NCBI GenBank assembly: GCA_035447605.1
Contig: DAOTHJ010000034.1
Location: forward strand, 1-10,002
Origin: UMGS1668 sp035447605
GTDB taxonomy: Bacteria; Bacillota; Clostridia; Oscillospirales; Ruminococcaceae
Direction of reading: 5' to 3'
Length of the DNA stretch: 10,002 bases
A program made the position numbers and the translations under genes. Below, piece by piece: positions 1 to 7,613 of the stretch. The notes under the pieces are model-generated. The model was not told the origin of the DNA and did no database searches. It saw nothing but the letters and a program-made list of their open reading frames with translations. Each line of letters starts with the position of its first letter. The first letter of the stretch is position 1.

Positions 1-372
1 AAGGAAGGCCTCGACTATATCATCGAGAACGCGGCGGAGGCCAGCGAGGAACCGCTTGAGATCGGCGCCTTCGCAAAGGAACTGGCGGCCAAAACGCTGG
101 AAAACCTGGATTTTCTGGATGAAAAAATCGCCGCGTGCTCTTCCCACTGGAAGACCAGCCGCATGTCCCGCGTCGCGCTGGCGATCCTGCGCAACGCGGT
201 CTGCGAAATGTACTTCTTCGACGATATTCCGGACAGCGTCTCGATCAACGAGGCCGTCGAACTTGCAAAAACGTACGGCGGCGACGAGGATCCTTCCTTC
301 GTGAACGGCGTCCTCGGCGCGGTTTACAAAAAGAAGCTGGAGGCAAACAATGCCGCTGTATCTGGGGATTGA
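1..372 (+). CDS. nusB: Transcription antitermination protein NusB (3' part)
   Basis: NusB binds boxA RNA with NusE (ribosomal protein S10) and helps antiterminate rRNA operons. The reading frame is open from the first base, so the start lies left of the window; 123 residues are visible. Seen: a conserved helical core with W50 in HWKTSRMSRVALAILRNAVC, then the family segment IPDSVSINEAVELAKTYGG (residues 76-94) and FVNGVLGAV (100-108), all typical of the NusB C-terminal half. By comparison with the roughly 131-residue B. subtilis protein, about 20 or more N-terminal residues are missing. The C-terminus runs about ten residues past the usual end, and its last 23 bases overlap the next gene, which suggests translational coupling. 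Identification is firm; the true start cannot be seen. Confidence 0.95.
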   Translation, partial: KEGLDYIIENAAEASEEPLEIGAFAKELAAKTLENLDFLDEKIAACSSHWKTSRMSRVALAILRNAVCEMYFFDDIPDSVSINEAVELAKTYGGDEDPSFVNGVLGAVYKKKLEANNAAVSGD

Positions 373-1324
373 CACCAGCAACTATACCACCTCGGCCGCG
401 CTCTACGACGGCGGCTCGGGGAAACTCATTCAGAAGAAACGCCTTCTTCCCGTGAAGGAGGGTACCCTTGGCCTGCGGCAGTCCGACGCTGTGTTTGAGC
501 ACGTCAAACAGCTTGGAGAGATGGTCACCGGCGTCTTTGCGGAATCCGGCGCGCGGGAAATCGCCGCAGTGGGCGTCTCAAACCGTCCGCGCGACATTGA
601 CGGTTCCTACATGCCGTGTTTTCTCGTCGGTATCATGACGGCGGAGTGCGTCGCGGCCTCCCATCAGGCGCCGCTCTATCTGTTTTCTCACCAGCAGGGC
701 CATGTCGCCGCCGCGCTCTATTCCGCGGGGAGGCTCAATCTGCTGCAAACCCGTTTTCTCGCCTTTCATGTCTCGGGCGGCACGACGGAATGCCTGCTCG
801 TGGAGCCGGATAAGGAACGGATTTTCCGCTGCGATAAGATCGCCGATTCGCTCGATCTCAAGGCCGGACAAGCCGTCGACCGCGTCGGCGTCATGCTGGG
901 GCTGCCGTTTCCTGCCGGCCCGGAGCTCGAAAAACTTGCACAAAAAAGCGATAAAACTTATAAAATAAAGCCGACGATGAAAGACGGAAACTGTTGCCTC
1001 TCCGGTATCGAGAATCGCTGCGAGACGATGCGGGCGATGGGGGAGAGCCCGGAGGACATCGCGAGATTCTGCCTCGATTCGATCGCGGCCGCGGTCTCCG
1101 GCATGACGGATACCGCGCTCGCAACATACGGAAAGCTGCCGGTTCTCTACGCCGGGGGCGTCATGTCGAATACGATCCTCCGGGAGCATTTTGAAAAAGA
1201 CTACGGCGGTATCTTCGCCGAACCCGTGTTTTCTTCCGACAACGCCGCGGGCATCGCCGTGCTGGCTTCCATTGCCGACCAAAGAAGGAGGGGGGACCCG
1301 GAATGGCCGGATTCGCAATCCTGA
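350..1324 (+). CDS. TsaD/Kae1/Gcp-family paralog (ASKHA fold), function unknown
   Basis: A 324-residue protein of the TsaD (Gcp, 'O-sialoglycoprotein endopeptidase') family. True TsaD makes the t6A tRNA modification with TsaB and TsaE. Seen: N-terminal LGIDTSNYTTSAAL (residues 5-18), the metal-ligand histidines in SHQQGH (H114, H118), the phosphate loop VSGGTT (141-146), AGQAVDRVGVMLGLPFPAGP (172-191), LSGIEN (217-222), AGGVMSN (268-274) and SSDNAAGIA (295-303, third ligand D297). Departures from TsaD: the usual GPGL loop reads SNRPRDIDGSYMP (77-89), GEAFD is GQAVD, and FSGLKT is LSGIEN. TsaD-like genes of this diverged type are known between nusB and xseA in Clostridia, so a second, genuine tsaD is probably elsewhere; tsaB and tsaE are not next to it. 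Start: ATG with GGAGG six bases upstream, overlapping nusB by 23 bases. The family is certain; the function is not. Confidence 0.85.
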   Translation: MPLYLGIDTSNYTTSAALYDGGSGKLIQKKRLLPVKEGTLGLRQSDAVFEHVKQLGEMVTGVFAESGAREIAAVGVSNRPRDIDGSYMPCFLVGIMTAECVAASHQAPLYLFSHQQGHVAAALYSAGRLNLLQTRFLAFHVSGGTTECLLVEPDKERIFRCDKIADSLDLKAGQAVDRVGVMLGLPFPAGPELEKLAQKSDKTYKIKPTMKDGNCCLSGIENRCETMRAMGESPEDIARFCLDSIAAAVSGMTDTALATYGKLPVLYAGGVMSNTILREHFEKDYGGIFAEPVFSSDNAAGIAVLASIADQRRRGDPEWPDSQS

Positions 1325-2496
1325 CGGTATCCCAGATCGTGACGTATCTCAAGTCGACGGTCGAGGAGGACGAAAAGCTCAAGGGGCTTTACGTCCGGGG
1401 AGAGATCGGTGATTACCGCCCGAATTTTATCTCCGGGCACGTCTACTTCACCCTGAAAGAAAAAGATGCTTCTCTGCGCTGCGTGATGTTCCGCTCAAGC
1501 GCCTCCCGGCTGAAATTTGAGCCGGCCTCCGGCATGTCGGTTATCCTGCGCTGCGACGTGACGCTCTATTCGCGGGACGGCACCTGCCAGCTGGTCGTCT
1601 ACGACATTCAGCCGGAGGGTCTCGGCGCAAACTACCTTGCCTTTGAGCAGCTCAAAGAGAAGCTCTCGAAGGAAGGCCTCTTCGCAGCCGAGCACAAGCG
1701 GCCGGTTCCGCTCTATCCAAAGAAAATCGGCGTCGTCACCTCCCGTTCCGGGGCGGCGCTGCACGATATTGAGCAGATTCTGGAGCGCCGGTGGCCGCTT
1801 GGAGAGATTCTGCTCTATCCGGTCTCCGTTCAGGGGGCCGAATCCGCCCCGCAGATTGTAGATGCGATCCGGGCAATCAACCGACTGACCGACGCGGATG
1901 TGCTCATTCTCGGCAGAGGCGGCGGCAGCTCGGACGATCTCTCCGTCTTTAACGACGAGCGCATTGCGAGAGCCGTCTATGCGAGCGCCATTCCGGTGGT
2001 TTCGGCCGTCGGGCATGAGACGGACTTCACCATCTGTGATTTCGTCGCCGATCTCCGTGCTCCAACGCCCTCCGCCGCCGCGGAGCTTTGCAGCCCGGAC
2101 GGCGTAGAGCTCAAATACTACTTCGGTACCGTTTCCACGGCGCTGACGGCAAAAATCCAAGCGTTCCTTGAGCGTGAAAAGAGCGAGAAAATCAGGGGGT
2201 ATGCTGAAAAGCTAAGCTCCTTTACATCCGTGGCGCTGGCGGCCGGAACCGATCTCCTCGGAGACGAAAAGCTTTCTTTGGAGCGGAACATGACAAAAAT
2301 CCTCAGTGATTCCGGCTGGGTGCTCGAGCGGGCGCTCACGCGGCTCGATGGGGCAAATCCGGCGAAGATTCTGAAAAAAGGCTTCTGTTTCGCGGAAAAA
2401 GAGGGCCGCCCCGTGCGGTCGGTCGGCGAACTGGAGCCCGGGGATGAGGTCCGGCTGCGCTTTTCGGACGGCGAGGCCGGCGCGAGAATCATATAA
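1303..2496 (+). CDS. xseA: Exodeoxyribonuclease VII large subunit
   Basis: Catalytic subunit of exonuclease VII, which degrades single-stranded DNA to oligonucleotides from both ends and acts with several copies of XseB. It is 397 residues long. An N-terminal OB-fold (about 1-105) contains VRGEIGDYRP and SGHVYFTLK. The catalytic domain has KIGVVTSRSGAALHDI (141-156), GRGGGSSDDL (204-213) and the highly conserved block 231-262, which includes SAVGHETDFTICDFVADL and ends PTPSAAAEL. The C-terminal segment LKKGFCFAEKEGRPVRSV..LEPGDEVRLRFSDG (357-390) is the family's tail motif. The helical region between them is short: E. coli XseA has 456 residues and B. subtilis about 448, and most of the difference falls between residues 265 and 350. 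The ATG lies 11 bases after AAGGAGG and overlaps the previous gene by 22 bases. xseB follows directly, as expected. Confidence 0.96.
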   Translation: MAGFAILTVSQIVTYLKSTVEEDEKLKGLYVRGEIGDYRPNFISGHVYFTLKEKDASLRCVMFRSSASRLKFEPASGMSVILRCDVTLYSRDGTCQLVVYDIQPEGLGANYLAFEQLKEKLSKEGLFAAEHKRPVPLYPKKIGVVTSRSGAALHDIEQILERRWPLGEILLYPVSVQGAESAPQIVDAIRAINRLTDADVLILGRGGGSSDDLSVFNDERIARAVYASAIPVVSAVGHETDFTICDFVADLRAPTPSAAAELCSPDGVELKYYFGTVSTALTAKIQAFLEREKSEKIRGYAEKLSSFTSVALAAGTDLLGDEKLSLERNMTKILSDSGWVLERALTRLDGANPAKILKKGFCFAEKEGRPVRSVGELEPGDEVRLRFSDGEAGARII

Positions 2497-2513
2497 AAGA
2501 AAGGAGCGTTCCC

Positions 2514-2711
2514 ATGGCGGAAGAGCTGAATTTTGAAAAGGCTGTGGAACGGCTGGACTATATCAACGCAAAGCTCGAGGCGGGGGATATGCCGCTCGAG
2601 GAGGCGCTCTCGCTCTATGAGGAGGGCGTGAATCTCTGCAAAAAGGCTTCCAAGATCCTCGAAGAGGCAAAACAGAAGATCACGGAGCTTTCCGAAGAGG
2701 GGAACGAATAA
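2514..2711 (+). CDS. xseB: Exodeoxyribonuclease VII small subunit
   Basis: Small non-catalytic subunit that binds the helical arm of XseA and is needed for active, controlled exonuclease VII. It is 65 residues long, within the family's 60-80 range. Seen: an acidic N-terminus, LNFEKAVERLDYINAKLEAG (5-24), MPLEEALSLYEEGVNLCK (26-43) and a charged C-terminal helix LEEAKQKITEL (49-59), the standard two-helix XseB pattern. The start is supported by AAGGAG at 2501-2506, seven bases upstream. The gene begins 17 bases after xseA and ends 3 bases before ispA, whose ribosome binding site lies inside the last xseB codons. Confidence 0.96.
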   Translation: MAEELNFEKAVERLDYINAKLEAGDMPLEEALSLYEEGVNLCKKASKILEEAKQKITELSEEGNE

Positions 2712-2714
2712 TTC

Positions 2715-3581
2715 ATGGAGAAAGAAACCTTCCTATCCGTTTTGGAAGACGACCGGGAAAAGATCGGCGGTTACCTCTCGGCGCGGATTGCCGCGGAAAA
2801 TTCCGAGCAGGCCCTGATCGCCGAGGCCATGCGCTATTCCGTCTTGGGCGGAAAGCGGCTGCGCGGCATCCTTGTGCTGGAATTCTGCCGGCTTTTCGGC
2901 GGCTCCGCAGAAGATGCGCTGCCTTTTGCCGCGGCGATCGAATGCGTTCAGGCCTACTCGCTGGTTCACGACGACCTGCCCTGCATGGATAACGACGACC
3001 TGCGTCGTGGGAAACCCTCCTGCCACATCCGTTTCGGTGAGGCCAACGCGCTGCTCGCCGGAGATGCGCTGCTCACGGAGGCATTTGCCATCCTCGCAGA
3101 GTGTGAGCTTGCAAAAGAAGATCCGGAACGGGCGCTGAAGGCGGCAAGTCTGCTTTCCAGAGCCGCCGGATACCGCGGGATGGTCTGCGGACAGGTGCTC
3201 GATCTTGCGGGCGCCGGAAAGGAGCTCTCCGAAAACGAGCTCTATACGCTGGATGAACTGAAAACCGCCGCGCTGATCCGGTGCGCCGCCGGAATGGGCT
3301 GTGCCGCCGCCGGCGCGGATGCCGAAAAGACGTATTTTTCCATCTCCTATGCCAACGAGTTTGGGCTTGCGTTTCAGATTGCGGATGATATCCGGGATTT
3401 CATGGAGAAGCCGGAATCCGCCGAGCCCAGTTCCTATGTCACCGTGCACGGCATCACGGCCGCGCGGACCGATGCGAAAAAACATATGGCCTTCGCGCTC
3501 GGCTATCTCGATCCCCTTGATAAAAGCGGGATCGATACCCGATTCTTTCGCCTGTTTGCGGAGGAACTGATTGAGTTTTGA
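2715..3581 (+). CDS. ispA: Polyprenyl (farnesyl-type) diphosphate synthase, atypical C-terminal region
   Basis: A trans-prenyltransferase that condenses IPP with allylic diphosphates to make FPP or GPP, the precursor of undecaprenyl and quinone chains. It has 288 residues. Seen: GGKRLRG (45-51), the first Asp-rich motif DDLPCMD (86-92) followed by NDDLRRGKP, GDALL (116-120), MVCGQVLDLAG (156-166), LKTAALI (182-188) and the second Asp motif in FQIADDIRD (220-228). YS five and four residues before the first motif matches E. coli IspA and suggests a short (C15) product. Odd: after DDIRD the segment that normally reads GDxxxLGKxxGxDxxxxKxT(Y/F) is about a dozen residues shorter, and SSYVTV (239-244) stands where the conserved Lys-Ser/Thr is expected. 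No frameshift is evident there. The start follows GAGGGGA at 2697-2703. Together with dxs it forms an isoprenoid pair within the operon. Confidence 0.92.
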   Translation: MEKETFLSVLEDDREKIGGYLSARIAAENSEQALIAEAMRYSVLGGKRLRGILVLEFCRLFGGSAEDALPFAAAIECVQAYSLVHDDLPCMDNDDLRRGKPSCHIRFGEANALLAGDALLTEAFAILAECELAKEDPERALKAASLLSRAAGYRGMVCGQVLDLAGAGKELSENELYTLDELKTAALIRCAAGMGCAAAGADAEKTYFSISYANEFGLAFQIADDIRDFMEKPESAEPSSYVTVHGITAARTDAKKHMAFALGYLDPLDKSGIDTRFFRLFAEELIEF

Positions 3582-3582
3582 T

Positions 3583-3587
3583 GGGAG
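3583..3587 (+). promoter_or_regulatory. Ribosome binding site that decides the dxs start
   Basis: GGGAG lies five bases before the ATG at 3593. Two upstream in-frame starts also exist: TTG at 3578, which overlaps the ispA stop codon as TTGA, and ATG at 3581. The only purine-rich site near them, GGAGG at 3560-3564, is 13-16 bases away, which is too far for good initiation. The protein beginning at 3593 also matches the usual N-terminal length of the family, so 3593 is preferred. Confidence 0.6.
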
Positions 3588-3592
3588 AACCT

Positions 3593-5443
3593 ATGCCAAA
3601 AGAACGAATTCTGGATACGATCCGGCTGCCGGAGGGCGTTTCGGAGCTGGACGATAAACAACTGAAAACTCTCTGCGGGGAGCTGCGAAATGAGATTCTG
3701 GATAAAGTCTCAAAGACCGGCGGACACCTCGCTTCCAATATGGGTGCGGTGGAGCTCACCGTGGCGCTGCACCACGTCTTTTCGACGCCGAAGGATGTGA
3801 TCGTCTGGGATGTCGGCCACCAGTGCTACTCCCATAAGATCCTGACCGGGCGCGACATCACCGGTATCCGCACCGAAAACGGCCTTTCCGGATTCCCGAA
3901 GTCGGCCGAGAGCGTGCACGACGCCTTTGTCGCCGGGCACGCGAGCACTTCGATTTCCGCGGCGCTCGGAATTGCGCAGGCAAAAAAGATTCGGGGGGAG
4001 AACGGCAGCGTCATCGCGGTCGTCGGAGACGGGGCGTTTTCGGGCGGTATGATCTACGAGGCCATGAACAACGCCGGGCGCAGCGGCACAAAGCTCATCG
4101 TCGTGCTCAACGACAACGAGATGAGCATCTCCAAAAATGTCGGCGCCATGGCGAGATACCTCGCAAAAATCCGCACGAGACGCAGCTATTTTCGTTTCCG
4201 CGACAACGTGGAGAAATTTCTGCTGGCGATCCCGCTCATCGGGAGAAGCCTGAGGAACTTCGCCTCCGCGGTCAAAAACATGCTGAAAAACCATTTTTAC
4301 GGCAGCAATTATTTCGAGCATTTTGGATTCTATTACTTAGGCCCCGTGGACGGCCACGACGTCTCCACGCTGGTGCGCGTTCTTGAGCGGGCAAAGAAAT
4401 TCTCCTGCCCGGTGCTCGTCCATATCAATACGATAAAGGGAAACGGCTATCTGCCGGCGGAGCAGAACCCTTCCAAATTCCATGGGATCGCTCCGTTTGA
4501 TAAAGAGACCGGAGAACTGCTGGAACCGCCGTCCGGGAGTTTCTCGGAGGCGTTTGGTGAGATCCTGACCGGGCTCGCGGCAGAGGACGACCGCATCTGC
4601 GCGATCACGGCCGCAATGAAGGACGGCACCGGCCTCGGCAGGTTCGCGGCGAAGTATCCGAAACGGTTCTTCGACGTCGGTATCGCCGAAGAACATGCGA
4701 TGACGTTTGCCGCAGGGCTTGCCGCCGGCGGCATGAAGCCGGTCTTCGCCGTTTATTCGACGTTCTTGCAGCGCTCCTGCGACCAGATCATCCACGACGC
4801 CTCGATCGAACCGAAGCATGTCGTGCTGGCCGTCGACCGGGCGGGCATTGTCGGCGGTGACGGCGAAACCCATCAGGGTATCTTCGATATCGCCATTTTG
4901 ACTGCAGTGCCGGGCATGACGATCTTTTGCCCGGCGGATTACCGGGAGCTTGGCTTCATGCTGAAAAACGCGCTGAACGGGGAGGGCGTCTGTGCCGTCC
5001 GCTATCCGCGTGACTGTGAAAAATTTGTTCCCGAGACTTATCATACCGGTGGCGGAGACTTTGATCTCTTTGAAAAGCCGGATTCCGATGCGCTGATCGT
5101 CTGCTACGGCAGGCTCTTTGCCGAAGCGGTCTCTACGGCGGAAGCGGGCTGTGCCTCCATCTTAAAGCTCAACAAGGTCTGGCCTCTCGACGGAGCAGCC
5201 GTCGATGCCGCAATACGGTATCCACATATTTTCTTTTTTGAGGAGGCCGTTTTTCCGGGCAGCATCGCCGAGCATTTCGGCGCGGCGCTGACGGAAAAAG
5301 GCTTCCGCGGCAAATATTCTCCACAGAATATTTCCGGCTTCATCCCGCAGATGAGCGCCGCCTCCGCAATCAAAAAGCAGGGGCTTGACGCGGAATCGAT
5401 GCTGCAAAAAGCCGAAGGCAAAGGAGGCACCCCCGATGAGTGA
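3593..5443 (+). CDS. dxs: 1-deoxy-D-xylulose-5-phosphate synthase
   Basis: Thiamine-diphosphate enzyme that joins pyruvate and glyceraldehyde 3-phosphate to form DXP, the first step of the MEP isoprenoid pathway and a precursor of thiamine and pyridoxal; cytosolic homodimer. 616 residues from the chosen ATG, close to the usual 620. Seen: SKTGGHLASN (40-49, H45), WDVGHQCYSHKILTG (72-86), the ThDP/Mg motif GDG (145-147) with NDNEMSIS (173-180), DVGIAEEHAMTFAAGLA (361-377; E366 is the catalytic Glu), YSTFLQR (388-394), GGDGETHQGIFD (421-432; D423 and H427) and AVRYPR (468-473). The transketolase C domain ends in FIPQ...GLDAESM, as in E. coli Dxs. It begins 11 bases after ispA and overlaps tlyA by 8 bases. 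All catalytic residues I can check are present, so it should be functional. Confidence 0.97.
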   Translation: MPKERILDTIRLPEGVSELDDKQLKTLCGELRNEILDKVSKTGGHLASNMGAVELTVALHHVFSTPKDVIVWDVGHQCYSHKILTGRDITGIRTENGLSGFPKSAESVHDAFVAGHASTSISAALGIAQAKKIRGENGSVIAVVGDGAFSGGMIYEAMNNAGRSGTKLIVVLNDNEMSISKNVGAMARYLAKIRTRRSYFRFRDNVEKFLLAIPLIGRSLRNFASAVKNMLKNHFYGSNYFEHFGFYYLGPVDGHDVSTLVRVLERAKKFSCPVLVHINTIKGNGYLPAEQNPSKFHGIAPFDKETGELLEPPSGSFSEAFGEILTGLAAEDDRICAITAAMKDGTGLGRFAAKYPKRFFDVGIAEEHAMTFAAGLAAGGMKPVFAVYSTFLQRSCDQIIHDASIEPKHVVLAVDRAGIVGGDGETHQGIFDIAILTAVPGMTIFCPADYRELGFMLKNALNGEGVCAVRYPRDCEKFVPETYHTGGGDFDLFEKPDSDALIVCYGRLFAEAVSTAEAGCASILKLNKVWPLDGAAVDAAIRYPHIFFFEEAVFPGSIAEHFGAALTEKGFRGKYSPQNISGFIPQMSAASAIKKQGLDAESMLQKAEGKGGTPDE

Positions 5444-6242
5444 AAAGAAACGCCTCGACGCGGAACTCGTCGACCGGGGCATCCTCGGCAGCAGGGAACA
5501 GGCCAAGGCCGCGGTCATGGCCGGAGAGGTCTATGTGAACGGTCAGCGGGCAGACAAGGCCGGCGATCCCGTCACGGCGGAGGATTTGATCGAATTCCGC
5601 GGGGATACGCTCCGGTATGTAAGCCGCGGCGGGCTCAAGCTGGAGAAGGCGCTGGCGGTTTTTCCGGGCATCTCTCCCGCCGGGAAGGTCTGTATGGATG
5701 TCGGGGCCTCCACCGGCGGATTCACGGACTGCATGCTGCAAAACGGCGCCGAAAAGGTCTATGCCGTCGACGTCGGCTATGGTCAGCTCGCATGGAGCCT
5801 CCGCACGGATCCGCGCGTCGTCAACCTTGAGCGCACCAACGTTCGCTATCTTACAAAGGAACAGGTGCCGGAGCCGGTGGGCCTTGTGAGCATCGACGTG
5901 TCCTTCATTTCGCTGGGCCTCGTCCTTCCCGTGTTGCTGCCGTTTTTGACGGAAAATGCCGTCGTCGTCTGCCTTGTCAAGCCGCAGTTTGAGGCCGGAA
6001 GGGAAAAGGTGGGCAAGCACGGCGTCGTCCGGGAGCCGGAGACGCATTTCGAGGTCATCGAAAAGGTGCTTGCTTTCGCGAGAAGCTCCGGATACGGCGC
6101 GTTCGGTCTTGATTTTTCTCCGGTCAAAGGCCCTCAGGGCAACATTGAATATCTTTTAGCTCTGTCGAAGGATCCGTCTCTCGACAGAACCGATCTTTCC
6201 CCGGAAGCCGTAGTTTCGGCTTCGCACGAAACGCTCAACTGA
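5436..6242 (+). CDS. tlyA: TlyA-family rRNA (cytidine-2'-O)-methyltransferase
   Basis: SAM-dependent 2'-O-methyltransferase of the TlyA/hemolysin A family, which methylates 16S and/or 23S rRNA; in mycobacteria this sensitises ribosomes to capreomycin. 268 residues. An N-terminal S4 RNA-binding domain (about 4-60; KKRLDAELVDRGILGSREQA and VYVNGQRADKAGDPV) is followed by YVSRGGLKLEKAL (61-73) and an FtsJ/RrmJ Rossmann domain with the SAM loop MDVGASTGGFTDC (87-99). A likely K-D-K-E catalytic tetrad is K68, D154 (IDVSFIS), K182 (LVKPQFEAGRE) and E238 (GNIEYLL). About 24 residues of non-conserved tail follow the last strand. The ATG is eight bases after a strong AAGGAGG (5421-5427) inside dxs and overlaps it by 8 bases. 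Whether one or both rRNAs are targets cannot be told. Confidence 0.95.
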   Translation: MSEKKRLDAELVDRGILGSREQAKAAVMAGEVYVNGQRADKAGDPVTAEDLIEFRGDTLRYVSRGGLKLEKALAVFPGISPAGKVCMDVGASTGGFTDCMLQNGAEKVYAVDVGYGQLAWSLRTDPRVVNLERTNVRYLTKEQVPEPVGLVSIDVSFISLGLVLPVLLPFLTENAVVVCLVKPQFEAGREKVGKHGVVREPETHFEVIEKVLAFARSSGYGAFGLDFSPVKGPQGNIEYLLALSKDPSLDRTDLSPEAVVSASHETLN

Positions 6243-6255
6243 GAGGAGTTTTCCT

Positions 6256-7143
6256 ATGCAGAAAAAATTCGAAAAATTCAGGCTTCATCCTTCCCGCAGG
6301 CCGAAGGCGTTTCTCTCGGTCAACCTGACGCGGGAACAGGTGAGGCCCTGCGCGGAGAAGGTCGTCGCCTTCCTTTTGAAAATCGGCGTTACTCCCTATC
6401 TGGATTCTTCTTTTGAGCCGGTGTTTTCCGGGACGGGCGCCGAATTTTTACCTTCCGAAACGATCCTGCCGGAATCCGACCTGATGATCGTAATCGGCGG
6501 CGACGGAACGATCCTGCGCGCGGCGAGGAGCGCCATCCTCTACGATGTGCCGATCCTCGGTATCAACGCCGGGCATCTTGGATTTCTTTCCGACCTCGAA
6601 CAGGATGAGCTTCCGCTGCTGGAAAGACTGGTACGCGGCGGTTGTCAGGTTGAGCGGCGCATGATGTTGGATATTGTTTATGGCAATGAAGTCGAGACCG
6701 CCGTCAACGACATGTTCATCTCCAAAACCGAGCCCGGAAAGATCGTCGATCTCGAGGTCCGGTGCGACGGCAGGGAAGTGGCCCAGTACCGGGCGGACGG
6801 CATCGTCTTCGCCACGCCGAACGGCTCCACCGCCTATTCCATGTCGGCCGGCGGCCCGGTGATGGACAGCGAGCTCGACGCGATCATTATGACGCCGATC
6901 TGTCCGCATTCCCTGATTTCGCGGTCGATTGTCTGCGCGGGGGACAAGACCCTTTCGGTAAGGGCCGCCTGCTCCGATACGGAAAAGGACCTCAGCATCG
7001 TGATCGACGGCGAAAAACGCATGGTACTCAAATCGAACGACGAAATTCTGGTTCGCCGCTCGGATAAGTATATCCGCTTCATCAACATTACAGGCCGTGG
7101 ATTTTATGAGACCCTCAACGAGAAAATCATAGGGAGACGATGA
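6256..7143 (+). CDS. nadK: NAD kinase
   Basis: Phosphorylates NAD to NADP using ATP, the only route to NADP. 295 residues. Seen: the GGDGT motif (81-85) in IVIGGDGTILRAAR, INAGHLGFLSD (103-113), the NE-type motif as AVNDMFIS (149-156), YRADGIVFATPNGSTAYSMSAGGP (178-201) and the C-terminal TPICPHSLISRSIV (213-226), ending with the family's beta-rich region around VIDGE (249-253). The second residue of the usual Asn-Glu pair is Asp here, a conservative change. About 15 residues (QKKFEKFRLHPSRRP) precede the first Rossmann strand, a little longer than typical. The ATG follows AGAGGAG (6242-6248) by seven bases. The gene sits between tlyA and argR, with a single base before the argR start; nadK in this position is common in Clostridia. 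Confidence 0.96.
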   Translation: MQKKFEKFRLHPSRRPKAFLSVNLTREQVRPCAEKVVAFLLKIGVTPYLDSSFEPVFSGTGAEFLPSETILPESDLMIVIGGDGTILRAARSAILYDVPILGINAGHLGFLSDLEQDELPLLERLVRGGCQVERRMMLDIVYGNEVETAVNDMFISKTEPGKIVDLEVRCDGREVAQYRADGIVFATPNGSTAYSMSAGGPVMDSELDAIIMTPICPHSLISRSIVCAGDKTLSVRAACSDTEKDLSIVIDGEKRMVLKSNDEILVRRSDKYIRFINITGRGFYETLNEKIIGRR

Positions 7144-7144
7144 A

Positions 7145-7594
7145 ATGAAAACAAAACGCCACTCCAAGATTCTGGAACTCATCTCCGAAAAAGACATCAC
7201 CACGCAGGAAGAGCTTCTTTCATGGCTCAGGGAAAGCGGTTTTGAGATCACGCAGGCGACCGTCTCCCGCGATATCAAGGAGCTTCGCCTCGTAAAAACG
7301 CTTTCTCCGAATGGGAAATACCGCTACACCGCCTCCGCCGGCGAAGTCAATTCCGACATCGGCAGCAAATACGCGGTGTTCAGCCAGTCGGCGAAATCCG
7401 TGGATTACGCGGGCAACATCATCGTGATCAAATGCTTCACCGGCATGGCGAACGCCGCCTGCGCCGTCCTTGACGCCATGAACCGCCAGGGCATCGTCGG
7501 AACGCTCGCCGGGGACGACACGATCTTCGTTCTGATGCGGGATGAAAAAACGGCTCTCGTACTGGTCGACGAAATCAGGCGTCTGATCGGCTGA
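7145..7594 (+). CDS. argR: Arginine repressor ArgR/AhrC
   Basis: Hexameric arginine-dependent DNA-binding regulator of arginine biosynthesis and catabolism. 149 residues, the standard size. The N-terminal winged helix (about 1-67) carries the recognition helix ITQATVSRDIKELRLVK (35-51). The C-terminal oligomerisation and arginine-binding domain has TGMANAACAVLDAM (99-112) and GTLAGDDTIFVLMR (119-132), with D124 and D125 the expected arginine-contacting aspartates. The start is ATG at 7145, eight bases after GGGAG (7132-7136); an out-of-frame ATG at 7140 overlaps the nadK stop and is not used. Placement just before recN is the old conserved order seen as ahrC-recN in Bacillus. No arginine genes are in the window and I did not recognise a convincing ARG box near it. 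Confidence 0.97.
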   Translation: MKTKRHSKILELISEKDITTQEELLSWLRESGFEITQATVSRDIKELRLVKTLSPNGKYRYTASAGEVNSDIGSKYAVFSQSAKSVDYAGNIIVIKCFTGMANAACAVLDAMNRQGIVGTLAGDDTIFVLMRDEKTALVLVDEIRRLIG

Positions 7595-7602
7595 CGCTGA
7601 AA

Positions 7603-7607
7603 GAGGG
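7603..7607 (+). promoter_or_regulatory. Ribosome binding site supporting a TTG start for recN
   Basis: GAGGG lies six bases before TTG at 7614. No ATG or GTG in frame lies between this site and the conserved N-terminus, and LSQLHIQNVAVI aligns with the first residues of RecN proteins, so TTG is the best start. A TTG start usually lowers translation, which may matter for a repair protein needed in small amounts. Confidence 0.65.
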
Positions 7608-7613
7608 ATTATC

